Below are positions 26,245-33,961 of a stretch of DNA of 35,212 bases, one piece after another. The stretch comes from an archaeon (lineage in GTDB: Archaea > Nanobdellota > Nanobdellia > Woesearchaeales > GW2011-AR4). The notes under the pieces were generated by a model. The model did no database searches, was not told the DNA's origin, and worked only from the letters and a program-made list of their open reading frames with translations. The DNA is taken from NCBI GenBank assembly GCA_002688925.1, contig NZEC01000016.1:1-35212 (forward strand). Reading direction: 5' to 3'. Position numbers and translations under genes: made by a program. Numbering within the stretch: position 1 is the first letter of the stretch; the number at the start of each line of letters is the position of its first letter.

Positions 26245-26502
26245 ATGAAAAACAATTGGAACTCAAAAATAATCAGAACTTTTACATCTGTTTTGTCAGT
26301 AGCTAAAAACAGGGAAGGACATTGCATTAATTGCGGTGAGTGCTGCAAACTTCCAAATAGTTGTGTATTTTTGAGGAACAGAAAAGATGGAGAATATTAT
26401 TGCTCTATATACACAATAAAACCTTTAAACTGCAGAAAATATCCGAGAACTGATAATGAGCACATAACAAAAAAAACATGCGGGTTTAAATTTATTAAAT
26501 GA
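26245..26502 (+). CDS. YkgJ family cysteine-cluster protein (UPF0153-like)
   Basis: GHCINCGECCKLP...CSIYTIKPLNCRKYP. Confidence 0.75.
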   Translation: MKNNWNSKIIRTFTSVLSVAKNREGHCINCGECCKLPNSCVFLRNRKDGEYYCSIYTIKPLNCRKYPRTDNEHITKKTCGFKFIK

Positions 26503-27530
26503 AACTGAAAATTAAAGAAAAAAAATTTCCAATATCCATAGCATTATTCAGGATATTATTGGCATTTATATTATTCTTTGTCATACTTTCAGGAATAGAG
26601 GAAATATCTGTGTTTCTTTTTATTATTACAGCATTTTTGTCCTTCTTTGGGCAGTTTATACAAAAGCAGAAATCACAGTTAAAGAGCATATTGGACTTAA
26701 TTGCCGATAAATTACTCGTAAATCTTGCTGCAATTGCCTTGGTTATGGTCGGATTAATTCCACTGTGGGTGATGCTTGTTTTCCTTGGCCGGGACTTATT
26801 GACAATAGCAGGAGGGTCATATTTATTTTATAAGGATATCAGGAGAGAGTTCAAGCCTACACATATAGGAAAAATAACATCTTTCTCCCAGGTAATAGCT
26901 TTAATTCCTGCAATTTTTGGAGAATTAGACTGGGTCTTAATATTTGCTGCAGTAATATTAACTGTAATGTCTGCTGTTGAGCTGATTTTTAAGTCTGAGT
27001 TCAGGCTAACAAGAAAATCCGATATAAGTGAATTCAGGATATCAAGACTATTAAAAACTGCAGATATTTTGACTTTAATGAATGTTGTTTTTGGAGTCAT
27101 GGTTATTTTCTTTGTAATAAATAAAAGCTATAAGTGGGCTGTAATATTTCTTTTTTTGGCTGTTATTGCTGATTTCTTTGACGGGAAGGTTGCAAGAAAA
27201 TTAGGGCAGGAGAATGTTTTTGGGAAAGAGCTTGATTCACTTGCTGATACAATATCTTTTGGAGTTGCCCCCACAATATTTGGATTTTCCTTAATTCAAA
27301 GCCCATTGGCGATAGTTGCCTTTACGATATTCTTATTTTGCGGCATTTTAAGATTAGCCAGATATAATATAATGGATTCCAAAGATGGCTATGCAGGAAT
27401 GCCAATTACGCTTAATGGGTTAATAGTGCCTGTTATTTATTTGGCTAAGGTGCCTTTGGATTTTTATCCTTACATTTATATTATTTTAGGGGTACTGATG
27501 ATATCTAATATAAAGTTCAGGAAGATCTGA
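26499..27530 (+). CDS. Double-domain CDP-alcohol phosphatidyltransferase; C-terminal half PssA-like, N-terminal half degenerate
   Basis: C-terminal DFFDGKVARKLGQENVFGKELDSLAD matches DxxDGxxAR(x8)GxxxDxxxD; N-terminal SFFGQFIQKQKSQLKSILDLIAD retains only the distal DxxxD. Confidence 0.8.
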   Translation: MKLKIKEKKFPISIALFRILLAFILFFVILSGIEEISVFLFIITAFLSFFGQFIQKQKSQLKSILDLIADKLLVNLAAIALVMVGLIPLWVMLVFLGRDLLTIAGGSYLFYKDIRREFKPTHIGKITSFSQVIALIPAIFGELDWVLIFAAVILTVMSAVELIFKSEFRLTRKSDISEFRISRLLKTADILTLMNVVFGVMVIFFVINKSYKWAVIFLFLAVIADFFDGKVARKLGQENVFGKELDSLADTISFGVAPTIFGFSLIQSPLAIVAFTIFLFCGILRLARYNIMDSKDGYAGMPITLNGLIVPVIYLAKVPLDFYPYIYIILGVLMISNIKFRKI

Positions 27531-27695
27531 AAAAAATTAAATTCCAATAAACAAATATAGAAATTCAGATGTCAAAATAAACAATTCTGATTTAAAAGAA
27601 AATTAGGCCTCACCATTGCGTTCGGCATTAATAACGCTCGCCACAATGCTCGCTTTAATCAAATTTTTAGGCACACTCTAATTGACAACATTCTT

Positions 27696-28748
27696 TTAAT
27701 GATGATTTTTTATTTTTTTTATTTTCTGGCTTTTATGTACATCCATGATACCATAAATATAAAGAAATATGGTTCCAAAGATAAGTATGTGTAATGAGTA
27801 GATAAAATCTATGGCAACGGCTATTACTGCGACATAAGCTATTCCTACTATGGTTTTTCCAAGGGCGCTTGACGGCACTTCTCTTAGCTTCATGTAATAT
27901 GTTATTTTTGAGATAATTATTGCCAATGTAGGTACTATAAAGAGCAGTATCCAAAAAAATTCCAGGAATCCTATTAGGTAAAAGGCTATGTATGAAGATA
28001 TTATTAATATAGAATCTGTAAAAGCGTCATAAAGCCTTCCGAACTTTGTGATTTGCTTTGTTATTCTTGCGGATATGCCATCTACTTTATCCAGCAGGAT
28101 AACAACAGCAAATAATACCAATGCAAGATTTATGTTTGACTGAATTAAGTTGATAATATATAATGGGATTAACAGAAGCCTAAAAGTTGTTATTATATTT
28201 GGAATATTGATGATATTTTCTCCTGCAAGCTTTCCCACCTTTAACAGGTAATCAAATCCTGAAATTACTGTTATTATTACAGCAATGAGCATAAGCCACC
28301 AGTTAAAGGGCACATTTAAGATTACTGCGAGTATTGCTATTATTTGAATAATTGTTTTGATTTTTCCAAGATAGCTTGCGCTTATGATGACTTTTTTCGG
28401 CAGGAAGAAAAGCCTCAATACTGTGATTGCAATTTCCCTGACTATGATAACAACGGCCATCCATAATTGTATTCTTCCTATGAGAAATATTAATGCTGCT
28501 GATATCAGCAGCTTGTCAGCAATTGGGTCTATTATTTTTCCTATTCCTGTTATTTGCCTGGTTTTTCTTGCTATATAGCCGTCAAGCGCATCTGATAATG
28601 ACAATATTATGAAAATAATTGCAGCAATATAATTCCTGTAAGGTATGTCAATTAATAGAAATACTACAAATACGGGGATAAAAAGAATCCTGGAATATGT
28701 GATTAGGTTTGGGGTTGAAAATGCATCTTTCATTCTTATAGAAATCAT
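27696..28748 (-). CDS. Double-domain CDP-alcohol phosphatidyltransferase (PgsA-like, both motifs intact)
   Basis: DALDGYIARKTRQITGIGKIIDPIAD and DKVDGISARITKQITKFGRLYDAFTD; start 28748 or 28733 more likely than 28811. Confidence 0.85.
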   Translation of the reverse strand: MISIRMKDAFSTPNLITYSRILFIPVFVVFLLIDIPYRNYIAAIIFIILSLSDALDGYIARKTRQITGIGKIIDPIADKLLISAALIFLIGRIQLWMAVVIIVREIAITVLRLFFLPKKVIISASYLGKIKTIIQIIAILAVILNVPFNWWLMLIAVIITVISGFDYLLKVGKLAGENIINIPNIITTFRLLLIPLYIINLIQSNINLALVLFAVVILLDKVDGISARITKQITKFGRLYDAFTDSILIISSYIAFYLIGFLEFFWILLFIVPTLAIIISKITYYMKLREVPSSALGKTIVGIAYVAVIAVAIDFIYSLHILIFGTIFLYIYGIMDVHKSQKIKKIKNHH

Positions 28749-28787
28749 AACCTTTATAACCCTTAAATAGTTTTCTGTTTTACTAAA

Positions 28788-29423
28788 ATGAAGTACGATT
28801 TGCATAACCATACTTATTACTCAAAATGCAGCAATCTAAAGCCGGAAATATTAATTAAAGCTGCAAAGAAAAAAGGAATGGATGGGATTGCGGTTACTGA
28901 CCACAATACTATGAAAGGTGCACTTGAAGCAAGAAAATTAAACAAGGATAAGGATTTTGAGGTTATTTTAGGAGAGGAAATTGGGACAAATTTCGGCGAT
29001 GTTATTGGACTATATCTGAAGAAAGAGATAAAATCCAAAGAGTTTTTTTCTGTTATTGATGAGATTAAGGCCCAGGATGGACTGATAATAATTCCGCACC
29101 CGTTCAGAACATCAAGCAATCCTAATCACTTGTTTAAGTTGCCATTCGAGAAGATAAAAAATAAGATTGATGCTATAGAGTGCTTTAATGCAAGAATGCT
29201 GCCGGGAGACAATGAAAAATCTCAAGTGGTGGCAAAAAGGCTTAAAATTGCTGGTACTGGGGGATCTGATGCGCACTTTAAGTTTGAAATAGGAAAGGCG
29301 TATACTATTTTTGAAGGAAGTTTAAGAAGAGCGATAAAGCAGAAAAAAACAAGATATGAGGGAACTATTCTTTATGGGCCTTTTGGCGGGTTATTGAGCT
29401 TTTTTAGGAGAAGATTGTTTTAA
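28788..29423 (+). CDS. PHP-domain metal-dependent phosphoesterase
   Basis: YDLHNHTYYSKCSN...GMDGIAVTDHNTMKGALEA; GGSDAHFKFEIG. Confidence 0.85.
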   Translation: MKYDLHNHTYYSKCSNLKPEILIKAAKKKGMDGIAVTDHNTMKGALEARKLNKDKDFEVILGEEIGTNFGDVIGLYLKKEIKSKEFFSVIDEIKAQDGLIIIPHPFRTSSNPNHLFKLPFEKIKNKIDAIECFNARMLPGDNEKSQVVAKRLKIAGTGGSDAHFKFEIGKAYTIFEGSLRRAIKQKKTRYEGTILYGPFGGLLSFFRRRLF

Positions 29424-29977
29424 TCAATATTATTCTTAAGATGGTAGACATGATTCATTAAAGCCACTGCCTTCTGCTCAATGGTTTTTTTATTTTTCTC
29501 CAGGTGGATTAATTTTCCGATATTTAATGCTGAGCCGAATGGAGTGTAAGATGATTTTATGCCTATTGGCAGAATTGGAGTATTGGTTTCAAGAGCTAGC
29601 CTGACTACTCCTGTTTTGAAATTATTATTTCCATTTTTGTAATCTCCCTGGGGAAATATCGCTATTATTTTCCCTGATTTAAGGTACTCTTTAATTTCGC
29701 TGTAAGCTTGTTTTGAATTAAATAATGGTATGCAGCCAGCCCATTTTCTGCAGAATGTTTCACCTAAAAACCACCAGCTAGGCTTTGCAAGAAAATGGAT
29801 TTTTTTGTTTAATCTTTTAAGGGATATATAAGTTATCAGCAAGGGGTCAATTAAGTGAGCATGATTTGATATTATTATAAAATTTCCTTGTTTTGGAATG
29901 TTCTGCTTTCCCTTAATTTTTCCGATAAATGATGATAAAACCGGATAAAACCAAAATTTTGTTATTGGATAAACCAT
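29420..29977 (-). CDS. PlsC-like 1-acyl-glycerol-3-phosphate acyltransferase family protein
   Basis: IISNHAHLIDPLLI (NHx4D), IAIFPQGDYKNGN, FKTGVVRLALETNTPILPIGI. Confidence 0.8.
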   Translation of the reverse strand: MVYPITKFWFYPVLSSFIGKIKGKQNIPKQGNFIIISNHAHLIDPLLITYISLKRLNKKIHFLAKPSWWFLGETFCRKWAGCIPLFNSKQAYSEIKEYLKSGKIIAIFPQGDYKNGNNNFKTGVVRLALETNTPILPIGIKSSYTPFGSALNIGKLIHLEKNKKTIEQKAVALMNHVYHLKNNID

Positions 29978-30090
29978 TTTAGGTATTTTTTTGCGCTTGT
30001 TTTTATGTTTATCTAAATTTTACAGCTATTTGAATCGTAATTTCAATTCAAAAAGATAGATTTAAATAAATAAAATTTAAAGATGATTAT

Positions 30091-30627
30091 ATGCTGAATT
30101 TAATACTGCAATGCTTTTACTTGATGCTGCCTGCTTATTTTGCCAATATGGCTCCTGTGATAGTCAAAAAAATAAATTTTCTTAAAAACCCTATTGATTT
30201 TGGTAAGACGATAAATAATATGCCTGTTTTTGGGAAAAATAAGACATTTAGGGGGCTTTTTTTTGGGGTTTTGTTTGCAGTTGTTATCACATATATCCAG
30301 TTTATTTTGAATGATAATGGTATTTTTTTGAGCCTGGCTATTGCTGATTATTCAAACTGGCTTTTAATTGGGTTATTGATGGGCTTTGGCGCAATTATTG
30401 GAGATTTAGCTGAAAGCTTTGTGAAAAGAAGGTTAAGCTTTAAATCAGGAGGTAGTTTTTTCCCGTTTGACCAGATAGATTTTGTTATCGGAGCATTGAT
30501 ATTTATTTATCCTTTGGTTAAATTATCTATTACCAAGATTGCGATAATAATCTTATTGAGCATTGTGCTGCATATAATAGTAAATCATGTGGCTTTCTAT
30601 ACTAAAGTAAGGGATGAGAAGTGGTGA
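30091..30627 (+). CDS. carS: CDP-archaeol synthase (CarS)
   Basis: LMLPAYFANMAPVIVKK, PIDFGKTINNMPVFGKNKTFRGL, GAIIGDLAESFVKRRL...FPFDQIDF. Confidence 0.9.
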   Translation: MLNLILQCFYLMLPAYFANMAPVIVKKINFLKNPIDFGKTINNMPVFGKNKTFRGLFFGVLFAVVITYIQFILNDNGIFLSLAIADYSNWLLIGLLMGFGAIIGDLAESFVKRRLSFKSGGSFFPFDQIDFVIGALIFIYPLVKLSITKIAIIILLSIVLHIIVNHVAFYTKVRDEKW

Positions 30628-30642
30628 TTTTAACAACTAATG

Positions 30643-31110
30643 TTATAGTATAAAATAAAGCAATACAACAGGAACAAAAAACCAAATATTCTTTAAAAAA
30701 ACATCTTTATAATTCTTTTTCTTCAAATCTATAATTAATGAAGCGCTTAGAATTCCATACAAAAATATCAATACAGATTCTATGACAAATAGGTTTAGTA
30801 TTTTGCTGCTCAGGAAAAAAACAATTCCGAGAAAGAAGTAAGTTAAAGATGATTTTTCAAGATTCAGCTTTTTATTTATCATCAGTATAACTATAAAAAA
30901 CAGTAAAGCCACTAAAAGTATAAAGTTTATGTTGTAAAAAAACAGCATAAATCCAATAACTAGGAAGAATGTTATCTTTTTTAACAAGAGGAAGTAAGTT
31001 TTTCCCGGCTTCTGCTCTTCAGGAGCCAGCTTTATTAAAAATATTCCAAGTAATAATCCAAGATAGGCTATTATTGACGCTAAAAAATAGTTCAGGATTT
31101 GCATTGTCAT
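30643..31110 (-). CDS. Hypothetical multi-spanning membrane protein
   Basis: 155-aa hydrophobic ORF, several predicted TM helices. Confidence 0.6.
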   Translation of the reverse strand: MTMQILNYFLASIIAYLGLLLGIFLIKLAPEEQKPGKTYFLLLKKITFFLVIGFMLFFYNINFILLVALLFFIVILMINKKLNLEKSSLTYFFLGIVFFLSSKILNLFVIESVLIFLYGILSASLIIDLKKKNYKDVFLKNIWFFVPVVLLYFIL

Positions 31111-31126
31111 AATTTTTGTTCAGAAT

Positions 31127-31585
31127 TTATCTGCATATTTTTTCTTCTATTTCCTTAATTTGCTTTACTCTTCTTTTATGCCTCTCTTCGTTGCTGAAAT
31201 TAGTAGAGAGCCAGATCTTTGTTATCTTTTTTGCCTCGTCATTTTTTAAGATTCTTGCTCCAAGGCAAAGAAGATTGCTGTTATTGTGCTCTCTTGAGTT
31301 TATTGCAGTATATTCATTAAAGCAGTTTGCTGCCCTTATTCCCTTTACTTTGTTTGCTACAATTGCCTCTCCTAATCCTGAACCGCACATCAAGATGCCT
31401 TTGCCATCTGTTTTTGCTACCTCTTTGGCTACTTTAAAGGCTGTTTTGGGGTAATCTGCAGGCTCTTTATTAAAAACTCCTATATCCTCACAATCATAGC
31501 CGAGCTGCGTGAGAAATTTCTTTATGTCTTCCTTTAATTCAAATCCGGCATGATCGCTTCCAATGATTATTTTTTTGTTTTTCAT
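31127..31585 (-). CDS. rpiB: Ribose-5-phosphate isomerase B
   Basis: KIIIGSDHAGFELKEDIK, ILMCGSGLGEAIVANKVKGIRAA, NNSNLLCLGARI. Confidence 0.93.
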   Translation of the reverse strand: MKNKKIIIGSDHAGFELKEDIKKFLTQLGYDCEDIGVFNKEPADYPKTAFKVAKEVAKTDGKGILMCGSGLGEAIVANKVKGIRAANCFNEYTAINSREHNNSNLLCLGARILKNDEAKKITKIWLSTNFSNEERHKRRVKQIKEIEEKICR

Positions 31586-31652
31586 ATTTTTGATTATATT
31601 TTTAATGACTTTTTTAAAATCATTTTCTTTTGTGTTTTAATATTTATTGGTT

Positions 31653-32546
31653 TTACCCCATATATAAAAAATAAATTCCTATGAAAACAAGGGCTATTGC
31701 TATTAGCTTTTCTATTATTTTTTCCCTGCTGATGTCTTCTTTGACAAATCCAGGGAGCTTTATTGTGAAGAGGATTGCAAACAAAAATGTGAATGTGGGC
31801 ATCAAGGCGTTAATTGCCGCGCTGACTAACGGGGCTTTTGCAATGGAAATGGCAATTCCTATCGTAAATAATCCAATAAGATCGATTAATGATTTGAAAG
31901 CAAGGGCTGATTTATCCCTGATTGTGATTCTGTTAAAAGTATCCTTAAAACCTTTCCAAAAGAAAATTAAGAGTATCATTGAGGCTAAAAAAACTCCTAT
32001 TCTTGTCCATATATAGACGCTGATGATGCTTAAGCTGCTGTAAAGAAACCTGTCTATTGTGACGCGGAATGAGGATATCAATGAAGAAAGCAATAAAAGA
32101 TAAAATGCAATGCCAAGATAAAAATGTTTTTTGTTTTTCTTTTTTGATATCAGTATTCCGGCAGAAAGAAGGAATATGAAGCCGATAAAGTCCCTTGCAG
32201 TCAGAAATTCCCCGAGAAAAATTGCAGATGTTATTAAAACAAAAACAGGGGACATCTTCCATAAGATTATGACTCTTGATATCTCCTCATACTCGCATGC
32301 TTTGTAATAGGGAAGCAGGAAGCCAATGTACAAAAATCCTGTTAAAAATGCCAGGAATAGGTTAAAGGGGCTGAAAATTTCCAGGCCGAAGAACGGAATC
32401 AATAAGAGAGCTATCAAGCCAAAAATTCCGTTGAAGATTGCAAGAATAAACGGCCTGATTTTTTTATTGTGAACGAAGAACTTGTCAAAATTAGATGTCA
32501 ATGCCCACAATAAAGCTGATATTGCAGCAAAAAGAATCCAGATCAT
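31653..32546 (-). CDS. EamA/DMT-family transporter
   Basis: Ten-TM-like hydrophobic profile; EEISRVIILWKMSPVFVLITSAIFLGEFLTARDFIGFIFLLSAGILI. Confidence 0.8.
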   Translation of the reverse strand: MIWILFAAISALLWALTSNFDKFFVHNKKIRPFILAIFNGIFGLIALLLIPFFGLEIFSPFNLFLAFLTGFLYIGFLLPYYKACEYEEISRVIILWKMSPVFVLITSAIFLGEFLTARDFIGFIFLLSAGILISKKKNKKHFYLGIAFYLLLLSSLISSFRVTIDRFLYSSLSIISVYIWTRIGVFLASMILLIFFWKGFKDTFNRITIRDKSALAFKSLIDLIGLFTIGIAISIAKAPLVSAAINALMPTFTFLFAILFTIKLPGFVKEDISREKIIEKLIAIALVFIGIYFLYMG

Positions 32547-32548
32547 AT

Positions 32549-32809
32549 TTACCAGCTCTTAACGAATTCTGTGTGGCCCCATTGGATGAGTAGATCAACT
32601 TTTAGTTTTTCTATTTGGGGAATATCACAAGATCCATAGCAGCTTCCAAGCCATATTATAACAGAAGCAGTTGTGTTTTTTTCTATATGCTTTACAATTT
32701 CCCCTGCTTTTGGTTTCAATCCATCAGGCAGTTGAATACATACTGATTTAGCCTTGTTTTTCTTTATTTCTTCTACTGCTTTATCCAATTCTAGGTCGTA
32801 GTTTTGCAT
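32549..32809 (-). CDS. Truncated or single-domain Dph2-like protein (diphthamide synthesis, domain 1 only)
   Basis: KSVCIQLPDGLKPKAGEIVKHIE...WLGSCYGSCDIPQIEKLKVDLLIQWGHTE resembles the Dph2 N-terminal domain including the first Cys; stop at codon 87. Confidence 0.65.
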   Translation of the reverse strand: MQNYDLELDKAVEEIKKNKAKSVCIQLPDGLKPKAGEIVKHIEKNTTASVIIWLGSCYGSCDIPQIEKLKVDLLIQWGHTEFVKSW

Positions 32810-32848
32810 AATAAGAAGTCATCTGCAGTTGATTAAAAAGGTTTTGTT

Positions 32849-33205
32849 TTAATATTTTGGTTTAGGTAATGTTGATATTAAAAATATACTTGAACCTTTT
32901 TCAGTGTAAGGACCTTCATAATCTATATTTTGAATATTTAGGTAATTTTGTATGGTTGATGTAGTGCAATCATCCCTGCTTTTAATTTCAATTTTTCCAT
33001 CTTTTAATTTATTTGGGATCTCTACATTAGAATTTTTAAATTCCCCACAATCAGATATAGAAACAATATTTTTTCCATCTTCCTCTTGTTTTAATACAAG
33101 AAAACCATCCAGTTTAATTGAATCTGTAATTCCATTCAGAATATTAGAGATGCTGCCTTCTACACTAACATCCTTCTGGGCTAACATAGAACTAATTTCT
33201 GCCAT
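32849..33205 (-). CDS. Hypothetical small protein
   Basis: MAEISSMLAQKD start with upstream GTGAGG; follows the 46-aa ORF. Confidence 0.5.
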   Translation of the reverse strand: MAEISSMLAQKDVSVEGSISNILNGITDSIKLDGFLVLKQEEDGKNIVSISDCGEFKNSNVEIPNKLKDGKIEIKSRDDCTTSTIQNYLNIQNIDYEGPYTEKGSSIFLISTLPKPKY

Positions 33206-33215
33206 GTGACTAACC

Positions 33216-33356
33216 TCACATAAACAACTCATCTAATTCAAAATCATTCAAATCTTTTTTATTGATAAGCTTAGCGAAATCCTTTTCCTTAAGCCTTTTC
33301 CTTTCGCTTCTCATGCTTTCTATTTCCTGGTTGTCTTCATCAAAAACTTCTTCCAT
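33216..33356 (-). CDS. Hypothetical 46-aa highly charged protein (missed by the ORF track)
   Basis: MEEVFDEDNQEIESMRSERKRLKEKDFAKLINKKDLNDFELDELFM*, preceded by GGTGA, in tandem with the 32849-33205 CDS. Confidence 0.45.
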   Translation of the reverse strand: MEEVFDEDNQEIESMRSERKRLKEKDFAKLINKKDLNDFELDELFM

Positions 33357-33585
33357 TTTTATTCACCATAAACTTTAATTTAAAATTTATTAGCAAGATA
33401 ATTAATGCTAATTTTATATTTGAACAGAGTGTTAAAAACTCTATTACTAGAACACCTTTTTTACTACTTTATAGGTAATGTTTAAGTATATAAATGTTTT
33501 GTTTTCTACTATAAAACTTGTTTATTTACAATATAGAAAATAAATATGAAGTTCAATTTACGCGCAAGCACTATTTTTAATAACC

Positions 33586-33918
33586 TTATTTTTTAGAACT
33601 AATTTTACTTTTATATCCTATTCTCGTGAAGCCTTTGCAATTAAGACAGTAATATACTATATTGCCTTTGTTAGTTCTAATGCGGCAATTTTTACCTGGG
33701 AGAAGGAAGGAATAGCAGTTCTTGCAGAACCTTCTTTTGAATTTAAGGGGAATTTTAACCTTGAACTTCATTGCTGTTTTTCTTGCTAATTTTACATTTT
33801 TGTCTGCAGTCTTTGGGTCTGTTTTAAAAGAGCTTATAGCTTCTTTAAATAACAGGGTTATCTTTTCTAATGCTAAATCTCTTTGCTTTTTTGGCTTCAA
33901 ATAGTGTTTTCTTTTCAT
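33586..33918 (-). CDS. rnp4: Ribonuclease P protein component 4 (Rpp21/Rpr2-like)
   Basis: RFCKNCYSFLLPGKNCRIRTNKGNIVYYCLNCKGFTRIGY zinc ribbon; start MKRKHYLKPKKQ at 33918. Confidence 0.8.
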   Translation of the reverse strand: MKRKHYLKPKKQRDLALEKITLLFKEAISSFKTDPKTADKNVKLARKTAMKFKVKIPLKFKRRFCKNCYSFLLPGKNCRIRTNKGNIVYYCLNCKGFTRIGYKSKISSKK

Positions 33919-33961
33919 ATTATACATTAACTTTATTAAATATATTAACTTTCCCATTTAT

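Noticed and set aside
33424-33452. Short hairpin AGAGT..ACTCT as terminator
   Set aside because: Only 5-bp stem in AT-rich DNA; likely chance.
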